Shown piece by piece: positions 39,532-49,800 of a DNA stretch of 64,000 bases (position 1 is its first letter; every line of letters begins with the position of its first letter). Source of the stretch: Diphasiastrum complanatum (Eukaryota; Streptophyta; Lycopodiopsida; Lycopodiales; Lycopodiaceae). Location: NCBI GenBank assembly GCA_029204225.1, contig CM055113.1:23248443-23312442 (forward strand), read 5' to 3'. A program made the position numbers and the translations under genes. The notes beneath the pieces are model-generated. The model saw nothing but the letters and a program-made list of their open reading frames with translations. It was not told where the DNA came from and ran no database searches.

Positions 39532-41356
39532 CTGAATTTGAACTTTGAATCGTGGTTCGTAAGAGAAAGCAACATTATCTTGCCGACCATGTTTCAGAAT
39601 TGAATCCGCACCAGTTAATACTGAAGTGGATGATGAATTACCAGATGCTACATTATTCTATGTAGAGGTAGTACCTGAGTGGGCAACAAATATTGTTGAG
39701 TACCTGATGCTAGGACAAATGAATGACTCTTTGAAAAAAGTACAGAGGAGACAATTGATTCATAAGGATTGATTGCAGGTCAGCTGTATCGTCGTGAATC
39801 AGACAATATCTACGTAGATGTTTTTTTCAACATGAAATACACAGCAGAACGAGACACGGCCGTAGACGATGCACAAGTTGCATGTTCCGCTATGAAGGAA
39901 CAATTGGAATTGGTCGATTTCAATGATTTTGCACCACAACTATTCCCGAGGGAATCCAAATTCCAGTGGGGGCATATAAGCAATTAGCCCAACGACGGAG
40001 CAGCACACTAAACTACAACAATCATACACTGCTTCTGTCGAGGCCTTTAACCAACACATAGCCACCTTGGAAGAAAGATTGAAGGTGGCCGCTCAATCCA
40101 CACCTTATGTCCATGTAGAGCAAGCCTGAGATCCATGACTCTGAGCATCACTTTGATGGCTCAGATGGTGGCGATGGGACAGGATTTCAACCATCGCCAA
40201 CACATAATCAAGGCTCGTCGTTCCAAGGGCAGTCTCAAGGGCCAACAACTCAACCACCAACCAAAAAAAAGAAAGAAAAAAGAAAAGGACTTCAACCATC
40301 TCTATCAGACCTTGAACTGAGTTGTGAGGACGAGTGATGCCTCGCACATCCATAAGAGATGAGGATGATTTTTCTGATTGATTCCATAGACTAGCGAAAA
40401 AACTAGTACTTCCTACCATCTTGTGTATTGGATCTTAGGACAGTAAGTTGTCCTACATGGACTACTGTCAGAATATAGGGCTTGAGAGAAGAGTCAGGAT
40501 AGAGAGGAGAAATGGTTATTCCCCATCGAATCAGTTCTTAGAGAGTATAAGTTGAATGTCTAAACAAAAAAAAACAAAAAAAAAAAAGAGTTGGTAATCA
40601 CTAGCCTGGAGCGATTGGGGCATCAAAGCCTCATCATGTATGCATTCACACACACATCAATGACACGATGTAAGACATAATACTGTTGACTTGCATCCAT
40701 ATCATCCTATCTCCAATCCTGAGATTTGCATTTGCATATCCCTCCATGCATGGGTCACCGGTGGTACTTCCTCCGAACAACAATTCACTTCTACCACTTC
40801 TAACCCCATCAACACAACTAACCTTCCCTTTCCACGCCAATTTTCTCCTGAATCCCAATGCATTGCTGCTTCTAACCCTTCATCTCCGCTCTCCCCTGAA
40901 CCAGACCCCCAAATTGAACATGCCTTAGCTGCTGAAGCACCCACAATAAGGCACTGGATCTCTCCAACTGCACCAAGCAACGAGCACCTCATCTCCCAAG
41001 AGTTCGCAAAAAAATATCCACCCAAGGAGCCAATCGCCATTGATATCAACAAGCCCTTGCAGATTGAAACGGATCACATCAACATGGTGCGCCTTTATTA
41101 CCGTGTAGCCCTCACTTCAACGTTGCACGTCGATATGGTGGAACTCTAGAAGATCCATGGATTCTTGCAAGGCATGCCGCATTATTACAAACAACTGCCC
41201 TTCCTCAATAAACTCCATTGGCAAATGATGGAAGACATCGGCAATAAAATCTATCAAATCCATCAACAACAATCTCGCCTCCAAGAAGCTCAAAAGATCC
41301 AGGACAAAAAAGCTTCGATTGGTGTGGGACCACCAATCCAATAAGGAGGGGGATAA
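39532..41356 (+). other. Gypsy D 3' region of unknown coding content
   Basis: The start reads LADHVSELNPHQ and LIAGQLYRRESDN, the junction into integrase, which then stops. A Gln/Ser/Pro-rich frame (40120-40340) ending in a lysine run follows. A further frame (40691-41345) contains HLISQEFAKKYPPKEPIAID and a second half after one stop, with Gln-rich coiled segments. I do not recognise it; position and context fit an extra ORF of an Athila-like element. Confidence 0.4.
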
Positions 41357-41399
41357 TGTTAGCAACTATTCTAACACAGAACAAAAATAAAAAAAAGAG

Positions 41400-42130
41400 A
41401 AATAAAACTCCGTGGCATGTGTTTTGTAAGTCCACATATGAGTATCTGTCAATAAACTTCCGCCATGGCAAGGCTCATCCTTCTTTCTAGTCTCCAAAGG
41501 AATATGAGCAAAGCAAATACATCCAAAGATTCTAAGGTGATCAACCTTAGGCTTCTCTTTATGTAACATCTCATAAGGTTTCTTTCCTCCAAGAGCAAGA
41601 TGATGGAGTCTATTGCATAGATAATTGGCACAATTAGTAGCCTCTCCCCAAAAATCCTTAGGCAAGGATGCTTGAATTCGTAGAGCTTTGGTACACTCAC
41701 ATAAAGCAGGCTATTCTTCCTCTCGGCACAAGATTATCAAATTTATCTCTCAAGCCATTGAGGATAACTTGCACTAGCTCACTTTGATTAATGTGGTCTC
41801 CAATGCATGCAACCCTCTATGGATGTCTTTGACTCTCAATATATAATATGAAGCACTCTCATCACTCCTTTGGCAACTTTGGACTATTTGGTTCCTTAGA
41901 GTGAGGAGTCTAGAGGTATTCTTGGCTTCATAAATGGCTTTAAGTGAGTTCCAAGCTTCCTTGGCTGTTGTAGACAAGAGGAGCCTTTAAACACGTTCAA
42001 ATTTTGTATTGCACAATAGACTGTTCAGAATCATTTGTGAGGAAATACATTCTAACCTCCACACGAGCCATTTTCACTATCGATTATGGTTATTTGATTC
42101 TTCTCTTCTCCTGTTAGGTTCATGTCCATT
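41400..42130 (-). mobile_element. Internally deleted Copia fragment
   Basis: Minus strand: a gag piece (41774-41977 and upstream: TAKEAWNSLKAIYEAKNTSR, LRNQIVQ) lies directly next to an integrase C-terminal piece (41366-41665: FWGEATNCANYLCNRLHHLA, KPYEMLHKEKPKVDHLRIFG). Protease and the integrase core between them are gone. The left end abuts the Gypsy D purine tract region. Confidence 0.75.
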
Positions 42131-42315
42131 TCAATTGTGGAAAGCATTTGCTTGAAGGTTTTTGCTTCTTAACTTTGACAAATATGACTCTAATGTGGCC
42201 GTAATTGTAATCCAAGTGTTTCTATTGAATAAAATAAGTGAATTATTATACTGACAAATCATAGTTTTAATGGTTGAAGTAACCAATGTCATGAGTCCCT
42301 AGTCACTCTAGGGGC

Positions 42316-42725
42316 TTGAAAACTATTAAGTGTGCAAAGTTGGCGCCTAGGTATTGTGGTCCTTTTAAGGTTATCCAAGTGATAAACAAGGTCGCATACA
42401 AACTAGACCTTCCAGCTAACGTTGGAATTCATCCTGTTTTCCACGTTAGTAAGTTGAAACCCTCGTTGGGGGTTGGGGAGACCCTGGTCCCTGTGGAAGA
42501 TCTAGTTGAACTTCTTCGTTATGAGTCCGTGAGTGGACCACCTGAACCCGAGGCAATTGTTAATAGCCGGCAGAGAACTCTACGGAGTAGAGTGCTTCGG
42601 TAATTTTTAGTCAAGTGGAGGGGCAAATTAGAAGAGGAGGATACCTGGGAAAAGGAGGCTGATCTCCAGAAGAATTTTTCCAAATTTTTTCCTACAAGGA
42701 AAAATTTAAGTTTAGGGGGAAGGAA
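42316..42725 (+). pseudogene. Chromodomain Gypsy integrase C-terminus
   Basis: Reads [40 protein letters not shown] (GPF/Y-type integrase tail) followed, after one stop at 42601, by FLVKWRGKLEEEDTWEKEAD, a chromodomain (VKWxG...TWE). A purine tract TTTAGGGGGAAGGA (42711-42724) ends it. The left part of the element is absent here. Related pieces lie at 54.4-57.5 kb. Confidence 0.88.
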
Positions 42726-43590
42726 TGTTACATACCTATGTAACTAGCATTTTTTCAGACCCCTGATAGTCCATTTAGTGTTGGGAGCTAAATGGTAAGG
42801 TTCCCTTAGGATTAAGGGTATGTGTCCTTGGATAAGGGCAAGCAAGTGACTATACCTTAGTTGGAGGTATGGAGTCACGTGACCTTTGGATAAGGGGTAC
42901 CCTTAGTATTAAGGGTAAGTACCTCAGATTAAGGTACTAGTGTCCTTGGTTAAAGGCAAGTAGGTGTCTATGCCTTGGATGGAGGTATGGAACCTAGAGA
43001 GGTGTTAGAAAGTCATTGGATGACTATTTTTCTAAACCTTGGACCTCAACCTTGAACCATATCACTTAATTGGTCTAGGACCAAAGTATATATGCACAAC
43101 TTGGGCAATGGGACCTAGTAGGAGGGCGCCCTTCTAAAGTGTCCATTGAGTTCCCAACTCCCACAAGAAAGGCATTCAAAGAGTCATAGGTTATGGAAGG
43201 AGTCTCTTGACCTTCCATAAGCCTATGGAGGCTCTTGAAGATTCTTTAACTCCCCTAGGCTTCTCTCTCTCTCATTGGATGAGCATGGAACTCCATAATG
43301 CATTGGAGGGGTCCATGGGCCATCTATATGAGGGTAGTAAGGCGCCCATTGGGAGGGGGAGATCTCTCTTGTTTGCTTTGCTTATGCTCTAGTGTTGCTA
43401 CTAGTGTGTAGAGTGCTTTCTTGTGGTAGTATGCTTGAGGTTTGGATCTTGCTTATGGTATGGGACATAAGTAGGGTTTGGATCTTGAGTATGTTATGGA
43501 GTGTTGTGGTATGCTTGTGATTTCGATACTCAATATATCTCACAGAGGTCGATCTATACACTCTATAGCATACTTAGGCACCATGGGAGC
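42726..43590 (+). repeat. 3' LTR of the chromodomain Gypsy element
   Basis: Starts TGTTACATACCTATGTAAC right after the purine tract. The first 554 bp (to about 43279) match the reverse complement of 56939-57491. The stretch beyond is LTR by inference; its right boundary is not certain. A TATA-like GTATATATGC lies near 43087. It contains repeated TAAGGGTA/CTTGGATAAGG-type words. Confidence 0.8.
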
Positions 43591-45457
43591 CTCATCCCAA
43601 ATGATCAGTTGACATGCCATCAAAAGCGTACCTAACGTAGATTGCTTAAGTCGTTGGCCTATTTGTTTTATCAATCAAGTACATTGTGAGTATACACTTT
43701 ATAATATTTTTTACAACATTGTCATTATGAGAATGAAGCTGCCATCAGATCATCTATTATTCGACTAATATCTTGAGCTAGCCAGTGGATTATATCCAGA
43801 TTTAGGGTGCCTTAGTTGCTATTTTTTGGCCAGTATTAAGCAAGCAATCGTCCTTTGGACACGTGAATTGTGTTGCTCGTTCTTGCCACTAGATGTGTGT
43901 CATTTGATGGATAGTCAAAGTTTTAAGTATGCGTCAAACCACAATTCTAGTTCTTAAAAGATCATGTAGTGGCATAAAAAGATTAGCACACCATATGCTA
44001 CCATTTTGTTGGATTCTGGGTAGAAGAAACTCGCAAAATTCACAAAAAATTTACTCGTAGAATGTCAAAACTCGTCTTGCACCAGGGGGTATTCTCTGAG
44101 GCTGAAGGCCATTTTCCATTGCGGAACATCTGAGAAGATAGACCTTCCTCGACATGAAAACATTTTGTACATTTATTGCTGTAATTTTTTTTTACATGCA
44201 CTTATGGGTGAAAAGTGCACTTAAAAAAAGTGAAAAAAATTTACATTCACCTTCAATGTGTTGAAAAGTGCATCTATTTTTATTTTTTATCATAAAAGTA
44301 AAGGCGCACAGATTTTGTGCAGAGAGAGACGCGTCTGTTTTCTTCTTTAAAAAAGGAAATTGATTTTGCGATATTATAATTATCCACCATCTTATCAATA
44401 TTTTATGGGAGCCCACCAATGTCCTTACTCCTAACAACCTACAATTTTATTTGGAGAAAGTTTTAAATGGCAGAATAATATGCTTGAAATTATTATTTAA
44501 AAATAGATGTCATCATAAATACCTTACAAATCTATGATTCAATACTAGTTTTAAAAAGCTCTCAAGCCTTTGTTTCAAAGGGTAGTTACACTTTCCTGGT
44601 GAAACGCACAAAACAGAATCTAGCTTCAATACTAACTATTTCACTCAACTTGAAGGGTGCTTTAAAAGGATTTTTTTCATTAACCACCTTTTAGTTGAAA
44701 ATGTTGAAAGTAAAAATGCATTTCAATGGGCTTGGAATTTGATGTGCACCTTTACCTTTCACCTCAATGGGCTTTTGTTTTTGCTTTGCATTTCACATGA
44801 CATGTATAATCCAAGGGTACCTTTCAAATGATATACGTATGAACCTTTCAACCACTTATATACATATACTCATGATATTTTTTGAAATAAATTTTTTAAA
44901 ATTTCCAAAGTAGAATGACATTTAACCTTTTAAAGTTACCTTTCAAATGAAAGAGCAATTCTTAAGTTTGTCATTCATTGAGCCTGATTTATGTCGAATT
45001 GCTGGGTTTTGTTGCTACAAGAGTTGACTTATCAAGTTGAGCTTCGTCAATTTTGAAAAGTTTGCCTTTCTTTTAAAGGCAAACTAGCCTTTGACGTGCA
45101 TTGCAGCTTGCAAATGCCAAGCCCAATTTCAATGAAGATAAAAACAACTAGAATGGGCTAGGAAGCCTTCAAAACACAGGTTGGGAAAGAGGTGCATAAT
45201 GTATGGGTTACTATTTTACAAAAGTCAACAATCTAATAGCATTTTCAAACTTACTAGAAAATAGAATAAAATCCACCAAAAATTAAAAAATTAAAAAAAG
45301 AAAACTCTGACAGTTGTTACTTCGAGGAAGGCCCCGATTTGGGAGTCTTCCGCCCGCCAGGGAGGCGCCCAAGGGGCCTTCCCCTATGCTAGGGGCCCTA
45401 CACTAGAGTGTCCAATCTTGATGGGAGCCCACCAATTTATAATACTTGAGTGAGTGA

Positions 45458-45501
<44 letters not shown>

Positions 45502-45525
45502 AAGTGTGTGTATGTATGTATGGAC

Positions 45526-45572
<47 letters not shown>

Positions 45573-46824
45573 CCTGCTTTTGTTAAGCACTGACTCTCAA
45601 AATCGACTCACATGATCCTTGTGGGCACAGACAAGCCACACAGATGATCGTCCTTGGGCCGATCATCATCTATGAGAAGAAGAGCTTAGCTTTGTTGCAG
45701 TAAATCCATTGAACTGGGCCAAACACTACTCCATACACACATTTGTCTGTTACCTGCTGATCCTAGAACAGTTTAGGTGCAATGATTCTCGTCTCTATTC
45801 AGCTCAATTGTTATTATTGTCAGTGCTGCAGCTGTGGTCAGAGACGAGGCCTGTGAAGGACGACGGATCGCAGCTAGTCAGCTAATCGGCGAGAATACCC
45901 AATGCCCATCTTCTCCCTCTTGTACTGTTATAAGCCTGTGAAAAAGTTCAGATTTCAGTTGTTCTAACTTGTTGATCTCACACACCTACAACAGGATTGT
46001 CGATTATGGTGTCAGTGAAGGAGCGTATCGAGCAGTTACATTTTATTCGCTAAGCAGTTGGGTGGCGTTCGTGTTTGTAGTGGGTGCTATTCCACTCGTA
46101 CCTTTGACAATCCTTAAATTTGGCAACCAATTCCAGCTAGATGGGCTCCACACTGGTACACCCTCTCTCTGTGCAGAATGCTTTTTCTATCATTCAATTG
46201 TAAGGAGAATCTAGCTGCATCTGAATTTCCGCTTTTCGAATCCAATGAAGTTGCTGCCTGTATTCTCTTGAAGATGTAATCTATAGAATAAAATGCTATT
46301 GAAATGAGTGTATAATCAGTGTATATTTCTAGAGCAATTTCAGATTTTCACTTTAAAATAACCAAATTCCAATCAAACTAAGGACTCTAGTTTTTGCAAT
46401 GTTCTTCCTATCAACGTGATGATCAGACGTTTTACTTCACGCTTACTTTTCAGCTGATCTTCTCTTTAGAATATGTAATTTCGGTAGAATCTTTGATATC
46501 CAAGTCTTTGAGAATTGTTAACCTATAGTTTGCAATGTAGGAACAGATCAGTTATAATCAGAATGATCAGAAAGAAAAAGTTGCCCCTTTTAATGGTTAT
46601 CCCGTAGATATATATGATACAGCAGAGGAAGGTTACACAAAGAGATGATCATCTATCTTAATTACCACTACCGAAACGAAACGGACACCAAATTACGTTG
46701 CCTAAAAATGACCGTTAACTACAGAAATAGCACCACTACACATTAACTAACGTCTGAATTGCATTCCAACAATAATATGTATGGACTATGATCTGACTTT
46801 GACGACCACCCACATCTGCTGCAG
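43591..46824. other. Intergenic region upstream of the NPF gene
   Basis: No gene recognised. The only clear features are the microsatellites at 45450-45570 and a 16-mer (atgggagcccaccaat) present at 44405 and 45421. The first, short coding exon and promoter of the transporter gene should lie in the last 1 kb but could not be placed. Confidence 0.5.
45450..45570. repeat. GT/GA microsatellites
   Basis: A (GT)n run passing into (GA)n, then AAAGTGTGTGTATGTATGTATGG, then a second (GA)n run of about 20 units. Any protein frames across it are artefacts. Confidence 0.95.
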
Positions 46825-49800
46825 GAATCAAATTCTCAGTCGTGTGGACATGAGTCTGATTTAGATGCAGAAATCTTATTGGATACTAGTTTGTATTCAA
46901 TTTACACAAGTGATGGAACTGTCGATGTCAAGGAAAATCCAGCAATCAAGTCAAGCACAGGAGGTTCTTGGACAACAATCTGCATTCTAGGTTTGAACTA
47001 CATATTATTGTGAGCCATACACTATGTTTTATGTGCTTGACGTGATCAGCTTACCAGATTCTACAGAGCTCCCATTGCCTTCCAACAACACTGGAGCTTA
47101 CAGAAAAATAATTTACCTACTTATAGATACTCTGGACATTGATAACCAGTTTAATGTTCTTAGAGCAAGAACAAAGGGTGTTGTGCTGGCTAATTCATAG
47201 CAAAGATTGTTTGCGTTCTGTCTCATTCCATTTGCTACATCTTAACCAACGGGGTTGGCTCAGTTGGTTGGCTTGGCATCCAAAGTTTCTTTGGTCCCAG
47301 GTTCGAGCCTCCCCTTGGAAACCAAGAAGCATTTGCTACATCTTATAGAAATGCTTGTTTCTTAAATTCTCCCACACAAGAGGCGCATGAATGTAGTACA
47401 TAGAATGTATTTTCAGTACCTTGTAAGCAATTAAGGTAATCATTCAATTATTTTGGAGAGAACGATTCTCATACTAGTCATTGTGGTTCTTTTTAAACTA
47501 AGCTTTTGGTGGTGAATTGTTTACCAGGATGTCAAATGGGGCTTATATCAGCAAATTTCGGTATCTCTTATGATCTAGTTCTGTACATGACCAGGGTCCT
47601 TAATCAAGACAATGCAAAATCAACAACTCGTGTCAATGTGTGGAATGGAGTAACAAACCTCACATGCCTGTTTGGAGCTTTTGTAGCTGACAGCTACTTG
47701 GGCGATTATGTCACTTCTGGGATTCTGTGCATCATAGCTTTTCTGGTGAGTTTTTTGCAACACTTTTTGTCATTACTTTATCTCATAAGGCAATAATGTT
47801 CCCAAAAGAATGAGCCAATATAGCACAGTTTCTGGTTGAAAATCATAGCCTTTTAACTTTAATAATGATAAGAAAATTTCAAGCATATTATGTCTCCTTT
47901 AGTTCTTGTTTATGTGATGATTGTCAGTTATATAGTCCATTTCGACAGTGCATACTGATTTTAAGATCAGATGTAGTGCAACATAATTGTAAGTATGCTT
48001 TCTCAAGAATCAAATATAGTCATTCATAAGCCTTTATCGTTGGGTTCTTGAGTGTAGGTAGGACTTTTATGTGATGAAAGCCTAATGAAGCAACTTTTCA
48101 CTCTTCAACAACTTGAAAATTTATTTGGGTACTGTTCAGCTTATATAAACGATGAAAATTCAAAAGCGTGTGCTCCCTTCATTCTTTTCCTAGAAAAATT
48201 CTTGTAGTTTAACATCTTTTATGGGATTAAATTTATTTGCAAGTTTTAATTCCACTGATAAAAATAAACATGTGAAGTAGCTTGGATATCATCTAACTTG
48301 TGCTTTTTAGAATACTTAATATTTACTCTTTGCCCTGCTCGGTACTCTTTATGCAGGGTACCGTGCTCATTACGCTTTCAGCAACACTTTCTTCTTTAAA
48401 ACCAACCCCTTGTGTGAATGAGACATCAGTGTGCCCAAGAGCAACATCTACACAATTATGGTTTTTCAATGTGGCCTTGTATATGATAGCTCTTGGAAAT
48501 GGATCTCAGCCATGCCTCGTGGCTTTTGGAGCTGACCAATTTGATGAGAATGATAAATATGAAAGCAAAAAGAAGCATTCTTATTTCAACTGGTACTATT
48601 TGTCACTTTGTCTTGGTTCTTTGATTGCTGGTTTAGTCTTGGTGAATGTGGAGTCTAAAATTGGCTTTGGACTGGGCTTTGGACTTAGTGCTGCTATAGT
48701 TGGACTTGGAATAGTCGTTTTCTATGGTGGTACTCCTGTCTACAGATATCGCAGGCAAAGGCACAACCCTTTTGGTCAGATCGCCAAGGTTTTGGTTGCC
48801 GCCACTTGCAAGTGGAATGTCAAAGTTCCTGAAGATTCAACGCTGCTTAATAATGAGAATGGCCAGGACTCAACCAATCAATGGTGTGGGAGCAATCCTC
48901 ACACTAAAAAATTCAGGTCAATTTTTTAACTGTCCTTCGTGTTGTACATGCAAGCCTATCTAGCTATTATTATGCAAGGAAAGTATAACAAATACATTTT
49001 CTATTCAATGTTGATGGATCTAATTCCGGAATTTTTTGCTGAAAGTCCAAAGTAGATAAGAAGAATTTATGCCCTTTTGTAAACAAACTTCCATGTAGTT
49101 AGAGTATGCATACAATTGACCAATACTAGAAAATTTCTACTGCCTCGGCATATTGTGCTGCTTGTGAATGCTTGTGAATGAACTGGCTCTGATTTTGCAA
49201 GCTGTGATATACTTCAAAGGCCCCTCTGGCACGTTAAAAGTTGCCCTCGAAAATCCTGAGCTAATATAGAAATTTAATGCACATAATTTACATCCACAAA
49301 ACCTGCTTACCTGCTAAAGTGTAAAGTCTATAATGAGAAAACTTGACATCACTTTTATGATGCATATAATACCATAGTTGCCCGTTCCGGAACGCGTTCC
49401 GTTTCAGAACGTGGGCAGATTTGGAAAAAAAAAACGTAAATATTTAACAAAGGGTCTGTTCTCCCATAGAAAATTCTGGAACGGGCAACTATGCGTGTAA
49501 CAAAGTTACAACCAATTTCCGGTTTGTACTAATCCTTAGACAGCAAGAATTCCTTGAGAATTCACATTGGTTACCAGTTTAGCTATCACAGTTATGCATA
49601 ATTGACAAAAACTTCCAAAGGTTAGCCTTTCAACGAATCTAACCAATCAATATGCTACTGCCGCAGCTCAGGAGAGTGTTGCTTAACTATACTTGAAATG
49701 CTACACCAAAATCAGACCTAGTTGGCTGTTAAAGCCATGGCCTTTCCACACTTGCAAATCTATTTTCAAACCCTATTTTACAGTCTGGAAGCCACACAAA

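Larger units (their letters stand above)
33730..41460 (+). mobile_element. Gypsy element D with Asp-type primer site
   Basis: Presumed 5' LTR (about 33730-34478), primer site, long leader, gag, zinc knuckles, protease, RT, RNase H, then a decayed stretch with a further unknown protein region, and a polypurine tract (AAGGAGGGGGA, about 41343-41353) followed by TGTTAGCAAC. The 5' LTR start and the sequence after the 3' purine tract do not match, so the two ends may belong to different insertions. The integrase core is missing. Confidence 0.75.

Noticed and set aside
40646-41052. Minus-strand frames over the Gypsy D 3' region
   Set aside because: They mirror the + strand frames and lack motifs.
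44405-45436. 16-mer atgggagcccaccaat repeated 1 kb apart
   Set aside because: The similarity does not extend beyond the 16 bases, so no element ends can be claimed.
45969-46214. 81-codon + strand frame with hydrophobic stretch upstream of the NPF gene
   Set aside because: No recognisable family, no phase-compatible join to the exon at 46825, and composition is compatible with chance.
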